Source: Acidobacteriota bacterium (GTDB lineage: Bacteria; Acidobacteriota; Terriglobia; Acidiferrales; UBA7541). Taken from it: 6,457 nucleotides of DNA. Shown piece by piece: positions 6,342 through 6,457 of the stretch. The first letter of the stretch is position 1; each line of letters opens with the position of its first letter. Location: NCBI GenBank assembly GCA_003161495.1, contig PMOP01000307.1, positions 5,795-12,251 of the forward strand. The letters run 5' to 3'. The position numbers were made by a program, and so were the translations under genes. The notes beneath the pieces are model-generated. The model was not told the DNA's origin, did not search any database, and worked only from the letters and a program-made list of their open reading frames with translations.

Positions 6342-6371
6342 ACTCTAGCATCGCGCGGAAAATAGTGTCAA
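6342..6371 (-). promoter_or_regulatory. Sigma-70 promoter for tRNA-Thr
   Basis: On the minus strand a perfect -35 box TTGACA (complement of 6366-6371) is followed after 18 bases by TAGAGT (complement of 6342-6347), preceded by TG in extended -10 position (TGCTAGAGT). The tRNA 5' end lies 12 bases beyond the -10 box, leaving room for a start point and a very short leader, as expected for a tRNA gene. Confidence 0.7.
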
Positions 6372-6457
6372 ACGCCTGCGCTCGAATGTAAACGTCCGCC
6401 TGTCAATGCGGCAACAATTTGCTTGCCGTGAAAGCGGCCGTTTTCGATGAAGATTTC
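6372..6457. other. Right-edge segment, possible gene fragment of unresolved strand
   Basis: Two readings are possible and neither is secure. On the plus strand, GTG at 6428 opens VKAAVFDEDF to the window end, which resembles the MKAAVF start of zinc-type alcohol dehydrogenases and would be divergent from the tRNA, but I see no ribosome binding site. On the minus strand an open frame enters from the edge (EIFIENGRFHGKQIVAAL...) and stops at the TGA complementary to 6368-6370, inside the tRNA -35 box. The segment is too short to choose. Confidence 0.25.

Noticed and set aside
1..6457. Mobile element, CRISPR array or phage genes
   Set aside because: No transposase, integrase, terminal inverted repeats, regularly spaced repeats or phage-like genes are visible. 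The tRNA has no detectable duplicated 3' end in the window that would mark an integration site.

Overview
The window looks like chromosomal DNA from an acidobacterium or a close relative. The evidence is indirect: moderately high GC, a dense run of secreted and lipid-anchored proteins of unknown function, and a first gene whose N-terminal module (LTN..VV.MVK..VPE.VV...I) followed by an Ala/Pro linker is a style I associate with Acidobacteria. No phylogenetic marker is present apart from one tRNA, so the assignment is inference.

Layout. Positions 109-5581 hold six plus-strand genes: a secreted two-module protein (109-1260), a 535-residue putative lipoprotein of unknown function (1295-2902), a zinc-ribbon membrane protein with a DUF4870-like part (2944-3435), two tandem paralogous lipoproteins (3503-4188 and 4233-4892), and a small secreted DUF3617-like protein (5027-5581). 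Gaps of 34-67 bases and a good ribosome binding site before each start suggest that the first five are co-transcribed. A 134-base gap with a small hairpin precedes the sixth, which may be separate. From 5582 the orientation flips. A secreted GlcG/HbpS-like (haem-degrading family) protein lies on the minus strand (6165-5683), preceded on the same strand by a complete tRNA-Thr(CGT) gene (6329-6254) with its own good promoter. The right edge (6372-6457) may hold a fragment of another gene.

Five of the six plus-strand genes encode exported products and the remaining one an inner-membrane protein, so the block looks like an envelope-associated gene set. No enzyme or transporter is recognisable among these six, and their joint role cannot be read from the sequence.

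The most notable signal is in the first tandem lipoprotein gene. Its frame is broken by one base exactly at G GGA AAA (3598-3604), which is in the correct phase to be a canonical -1 ribosomal slippery heptamer. Shifting -1 there gives a 228-residue protein that aligns without a gap to its intact paralogue across the site (lipid Cys27, GPS motif, DLNC at Cys57). It may be a programmed frameshift, a recent one-base deletion or an assembly error. The sequence alone cannot decide, and the lack of a convincing downstream stimulatory structure argues for caution.
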